Shown here: positions 6,738 to 9,218 of the stretch, in pieces
Position numbering within the stretch: position 1 is the first letter of the stretch
How the letters are laid out: each line of letters begins with the position of its first letter
The notes under the pieces: generated by a model
Databases searched by the model: none
The model's input: the letters and a program-made list of their open reading frames with translations, nothing else
Told to the model about the DNA's origin: nothing
Assembly (NCBI GenBank): GCA_021202835.1
Contig: JAJQCI010000065.1
Coordinates: 1 to 9,218 of the forward strand
DNA length: 9,218 nt
Origin: Clostridiales bacterium
GTDB lineage: Bacteria; Bacillota; Clostridia; Lachnospirales; CAG-274
Direction of reading: 5' to 3'
Made by a program: the position numbers and the translations under genes

Positions 6738-8126
6738 ATGAAAAAAATAAATTTGATTTTTATATGGATTTTAACGGCTCTGTTAAGTCTGGGCTTTACG
6801 GGCCACATATTAAATATGGTTTTTGATAAGGGCAGGGTTCTTATTTTGACGGCTCTTATAATAAGCGTTATGGTTGTTTTCGAAATGGCGGCTCTGCCCG
6901 GGGCGGCAAAGGGCCGAAGACGGACAGACGCCGCAGGGGATGATTCTCTGAATTCCCTTATAAAGTGGCTTACTTTTTTTACATATCTTGCCGCTTATGC
7001 CGTTATACCCTACGGAGCCGTAATTATAAAATATGACGGAGCCAAGCTTTTAGGCTTAAGCAAGGACTTTTTGGCCTCTCTTCCGGCCAGCCTTCTCTGT
7101 GTAGGGATATTTACCGCCCTTCTTATGGGAAAGAAGGCAAAAGAGCTTTTGGGCATAAGGCTGTATATGATTCTGACGGGATTCTGCGGAATTCTGCCTA
7201 TGTATATATGCTTTATGAAGCTTAAGACCCCTCAGATTCTAATAAGCTCATTCTTAATAGGTTTTTGTCTGGGGCTCGAAAGATGGCTTATGAATTATTT
7301 TGTGGCAGTAAGCTCAGACAGCGAAAAGGACACCACCGTTAAATACGGCTATTATAACTGCGGCCTGCTTGCCGGATTAACAATAGGGGGAGCCCTGGGA
7401 GGAATAATTTCCTACGCAAGGGGCTACAGATATGTTTATTTTGCCGGTGGGATAACAATTTTTATAACCTATGCAATAGGGGTTTTTGTTCTGCCTTATC
7501 TTTATATCAAAAAAAGAGAGGGTATAAAAACCGTAAAGCGTGAAATAAAATCCATGCTGCCCTTTATAAGAGAGGTTTTTAAGCGGCCGGCTCTTGTTAT
7601 GGATATTCTTACGGCGGCGGTTCCCTTAAATATGGGGCTTATGTTTATAGTTTCATTCCTTCATATTTTAATAGCAATGAGGGGCTTAAACTCTACGGTA
7701 AACACCTATAGCTACATACTTTACGGCTTTACGGGAAATTATCTGGGAATATATATTGTAAAACGACTGAAGCATTTAAATGAAAACAAGGCAGGGTTTA
7801 TCGCTCTTATGTTTATATTTTTAAGCGTCGTCGTTCTTATACCAAAGGTGACGCTGCCGGGGATACTTATATGTGCCGCTTTAGCAGGGCTTTTCGACGG
7901 CTACGGCGGAGCTGTTCTTACATCTCTTCCGGTAAACAGCAAAAACGCCGAGGGCATAGACAAGGGCATAATGCTTAACGGGCTTGCCGTTGTGGGCAGT
8001 GTTGTAAGTGCCCTTGCTCCCATAATATACGGAGGGCTTTTAAACTTAGGCAGCTTCAGAATAAACCTGACAATCTGCGCCGCTTTTTTCGCCCTAAGCG
8101 GACTGTGGATACTTAAGAAACGATAA
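6738..8126 (+). CDS. Polytopic membrane protein, MFS transporter-like
   Basis: This 462-residue, very hydrophobic protein has about 12-14 predicted membrane segments. Two come early (about 6-27 and 34-54), then a basic loop with KGRRR (about 59-63), then the rest, with a longer basic cytoplasmic loop in the middle (about 255-278, KKREG and KREIK). The two-half layout, Gly-rich helices (GLLAGLTIGGALGG near 206-219) and FTGNYLGIYIVKRLK in the second half suggest the major facilitator superfamily. The classical motif A (GxxxDRxGRR) is not clear, so the call rests mainly on topology. The substrate is unknown. It starts 23 nt after the peptidase gene with only a weak G-rich ribosome binding site (GGCAGGGCGG), so read-through from the preceding gene probably matters. 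It ends the tightly packed run of genes. An MFS-like signalling partner for the phosphatase is an alternative to a true transporter. Confidence 0.7.
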   Translation: MKKINLIFIWILTALLSLGFTGHILNMVFDKGRVLILTALIISVMVVFEMAALPGAAKGRRRTDAAGDDSLNSLIKWLTFFTYLAAYAVIPYGAVIIKYDGAKLLGLSKDFLASLPASLLCVGIFTALLMGKKAKELLGIRLYMILTGFCGILPMYICFMKLKTPQILISSFLIGFCLGLERWLMNYFVAVSSDSEKDTTVKYGYYNCGLLAGLTIGGALGGIISYARGYRYVYFAGGITIFITYAIGVFVLPYLYIKKREGIKTVKREIKSMLPFIREVFKRPALVMDILTAAVPLNMGLMFIVSFLHILIAMRGLNSTVNTYSYILYGFTGNYLGIYIVKRLKHLNENKAGFIALMFIFLSVVVLIPKVTLPGILICAALAGLFDGYGGAVLTSLPVNSKNAEGIDKGIMLNGLAVVGSVVSALAPIIYGGLLNLGSFRINLTICAAFFALSGLWILKKR

Positions 8127-8244
8127 ATATTGAATTATAACCTTGGGCGGAGGATATTTTTACATCTGCTTGTGGAAATTTTTTGATTTTTTTGAAATAA
8201 AATTAAATAATTACAAAATATAACAAAAGAAAGGAGCCTTTATT
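8127..8244 (+). promoter_or_regulatory. AT-rich intergenic gap, possible promoter
   Basis: These 118 nt form the only sizeable gap between genes. The second half is very AT-rich, with T runs at 8179-8193. Poor matches to a housekeeping promoter exist: TTGATT (8183-8188) with TAAATA (8204-8209, spacing 15), and TTGAAA (8192-8197) with TATAAC (8219-8224, spacing 21). Neither has proper spacing. A good ribosome binding site (AAAGGAG, 8230-8236) precedes the next ATG. No hairpin strong enough to be a terminator lies before the T runs. A separate promoter for the downstream gene is plausible but unproven. Confidence 0.35.
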
Positions 8245-9218
8245 ATGGCAAAAAACCAGCTTACAAACGACGAATTTTTAAAGGGTTTGATGCCCGAAAG
8301 AGAAGTTCAGAATTTCGGACACAATGACTATGAAAGGTACGCAAGGATAAGACATTATAACGACATATTAAGCGAATCTCATTATGAAAAACAGAGAAGC
8401 AGCAATGTGGCCATATTCGGTCTGTCAAGAGGTCACAGCGCAGCGGAGCTTATGAATATGACGGCGGAACAGAAGCAGGCCCTTGGCAGGGAATATCTGG
8501 ATTTTTACAATGACAATATCAAGCCCGGGCTTACGGCCGACCCCAATTCTCCCACATTCCGTGAAGACACAAACCGTATGATTGCAAGCTACGGTCAGAT
8601 GTACGGAAATGCTTCGAGACAGCTTCTTGAGGAAAAAATACCGCCCTATGAAAGAGGAAGAATGCACAAGTTAAGCGAAGCAAACAAAGACAAAATCGAA
8701 ACCCTTAAAAGCTTAACATACGATCTCAGAGAAAAGATGCACGATTTTGAGACAGGCTTAACGGAAAAATTTACGCCCCATTATTCAGCCGAGGACACTT
8801 TAACCTACACCTTTAACTTCGGCGGCAGAAAAGAAGTAATAAAAAAAGATGAAGAGCTGAGAGTTTCCACACAGTTTTTTAACTTTATGCAGGCCGATAT
8901 GGATATAAGCGAAAGAGGACCCGAACGTAACCACAACAACCCAAAGCTGGAGGTAAAGGCTAAATTTGACGACCTGCAGCCACGTACACATAATAAAACA
9001 ATAACACTTGAGGATATGAACAGGGCTGCCGCACAGGCTGAAGCTATGGCAGGGGGCAGATGCCTCAGTGAGCTTGGGGGCTATAACGGAAGAGCCACAC
9101 TGGGAGATTTCTCAAAAGTTGCCGAAAAAGCAGGAATGGATGCATATAAAATAGAAGCAGCTTCAAAGGTTGTTTTCGAGGCCGCCGTAGAGGCCGTAAT
9201 CGACCCGAAGGTACATAC
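8245..9218 (+). CDS. Unrecognised large soluble protein (5' part, open at window end)
   Basis: The frame is open from ATG 8245 to the last base (324 complete codons plus two bases), so the C-terminus is missing. I do not recognise a family. There is no signal peptide or membrane helix. The visible part is polar and rich in charged residues, with probable helical stretches (about 60-120 and 150-180), then a segment with alternating beta-like pattern (TLTYTFNFGG, about 186-195). An Ala-rich helical region follows (MNRAAAQAEAMAGG, then SKVVFEAAVEAV near 310-318). It has one cysteine in the visible part. The ribosome binding site is strong (AAAGGAG, 8230-8236). Codon use resembles its neighbours, so it is probably native to the same element. 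It follows a 118-nt gap and may be separately transcribed. It could be an element-encoded accessory or secreted protein, but the sequence alone does not show that. Confidence 0.85.
   Translation, partial: MAKNQLTNDEFLKGLMPEREVQNFGHNDYERYARIRHYNDILSESHYEKQRSSNVAIFGLSRGHSAAELMNMTAEQKQALGREYLDFYNDNIKPGLTADPNSPTFREDTNRMIASYGQMYGNASRQLLEEKIPPYERGRMHKLSEANKDKIETLKSLTYDLREKMHDFETGLTEKFTPHYSAEDTLTYTFNFGGRKEVIKKDEELRVSTQFFNFMQADMDISERGPERNHNNPKLEVKAKFDDLQPRTHNKTITLEDMNRAAAQAEAMAGGRCLSELGGYNGRATLGDFSKVAEKAGMDAYKIEAASKVVFEAAVEAVIDPKVH

Noticed and set aside
6617..6826. Overlapping + strand frame across the peptidase-transporter junction
   Set aside because: It is out of frame with both neighbours, and most of it reads the conserved end of the peptidase and the first membrane helix of the transporter.
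8140..8195. Possible rho-independent terminator before the T runs
   Set aside because: The only inverted repeat found upstream is a 3-bp stem (CCT/AGG); no GC-rich hairpin precedes the T runs.
8425..8991. Reverse-strand open frames opposite the right-edge gene
   Set aside because: The + strand frame is uninterrupted for 324 codons with a strong ribosome binding site and ordinary composition; the reverse products are Phe/Val-rich shadows.
1..9218. tRNA, rRNA, CRISPR array, insertion sequence or attachment site
   Set aside because: No repeat-spacer pattern, transposase, structured RNA or terminal inverted repeat was noticed; almost the whole window is protein-coding.

Overview
The window looks like an accessory region of a low-to-mid GC Firmicute, most likely a Clostridia member (Lachnospiraceae-like). 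Reasons: strong AGGAGG-type ribosome binding sites, frequent AGA/AGG and ATA codons, a Gram-positive VirD4/TraG-type coupling ATPase, and RsbU/RsbV/RsbW-like signalling proteins. All supported genes are on the + strand. The genes from 64 to 8126 are packed with gaps of 0-30 nt or overlaps, so they read as one polycistronic unit. No terminator or obvious internal promoter is visible until the 118-nt gap at 8127-8244.

Layout. (1) 1-51: possible last codons of an upstream gene. (2) 64-2073: VirD4/TraG-type type IV coupling protein, the ATPase that brings DNA substrates to a conjugative type IV secretion channel. This marks the window as part of an integrative conjugative element or plasmid, or its remnant. 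(3) 2077-5663: a partner-switching signalling set, namely a STAS-domain antagonist, a small GHKL (HATPase_c) kinase-type protein, and a membrane sensor with dCache-like, HAMP and SpoIIE-type PP2C phosphatase domains. A formyltransferase-family enzyme sits between the kinase and the phosphatase. (4) 5686-6714: a secreted or membrane-anchored M15-type cell wall peptidase with an Ig-like domain. (5) 6738-8126: a polytopic membrane protein resembling MFS transporters. (6) 8245 to the window end: a long soluble protein I do not recognise, open at the right edge.

How they may work together (inference). In RsbU/V/W-type circuits, an external cue activates the PP2C phosphatase. The phosphatase dephosphorylates the STAS protein, which then captures the kinase/anti-sigma factor and releases its target. 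All three parts are present, but no sigma factor is encoded in the window, so the target is unknown. The ribosome binding site of the STAS gene lies inside the last codons of the coupling-protein gene, which ties the switch directly to the conjugation operon. The most notable feature is this combination: a coupling ATPase translationally adjacent to a complete partner switch, together with a formyltransferase, a wall peptidase and a transporter.
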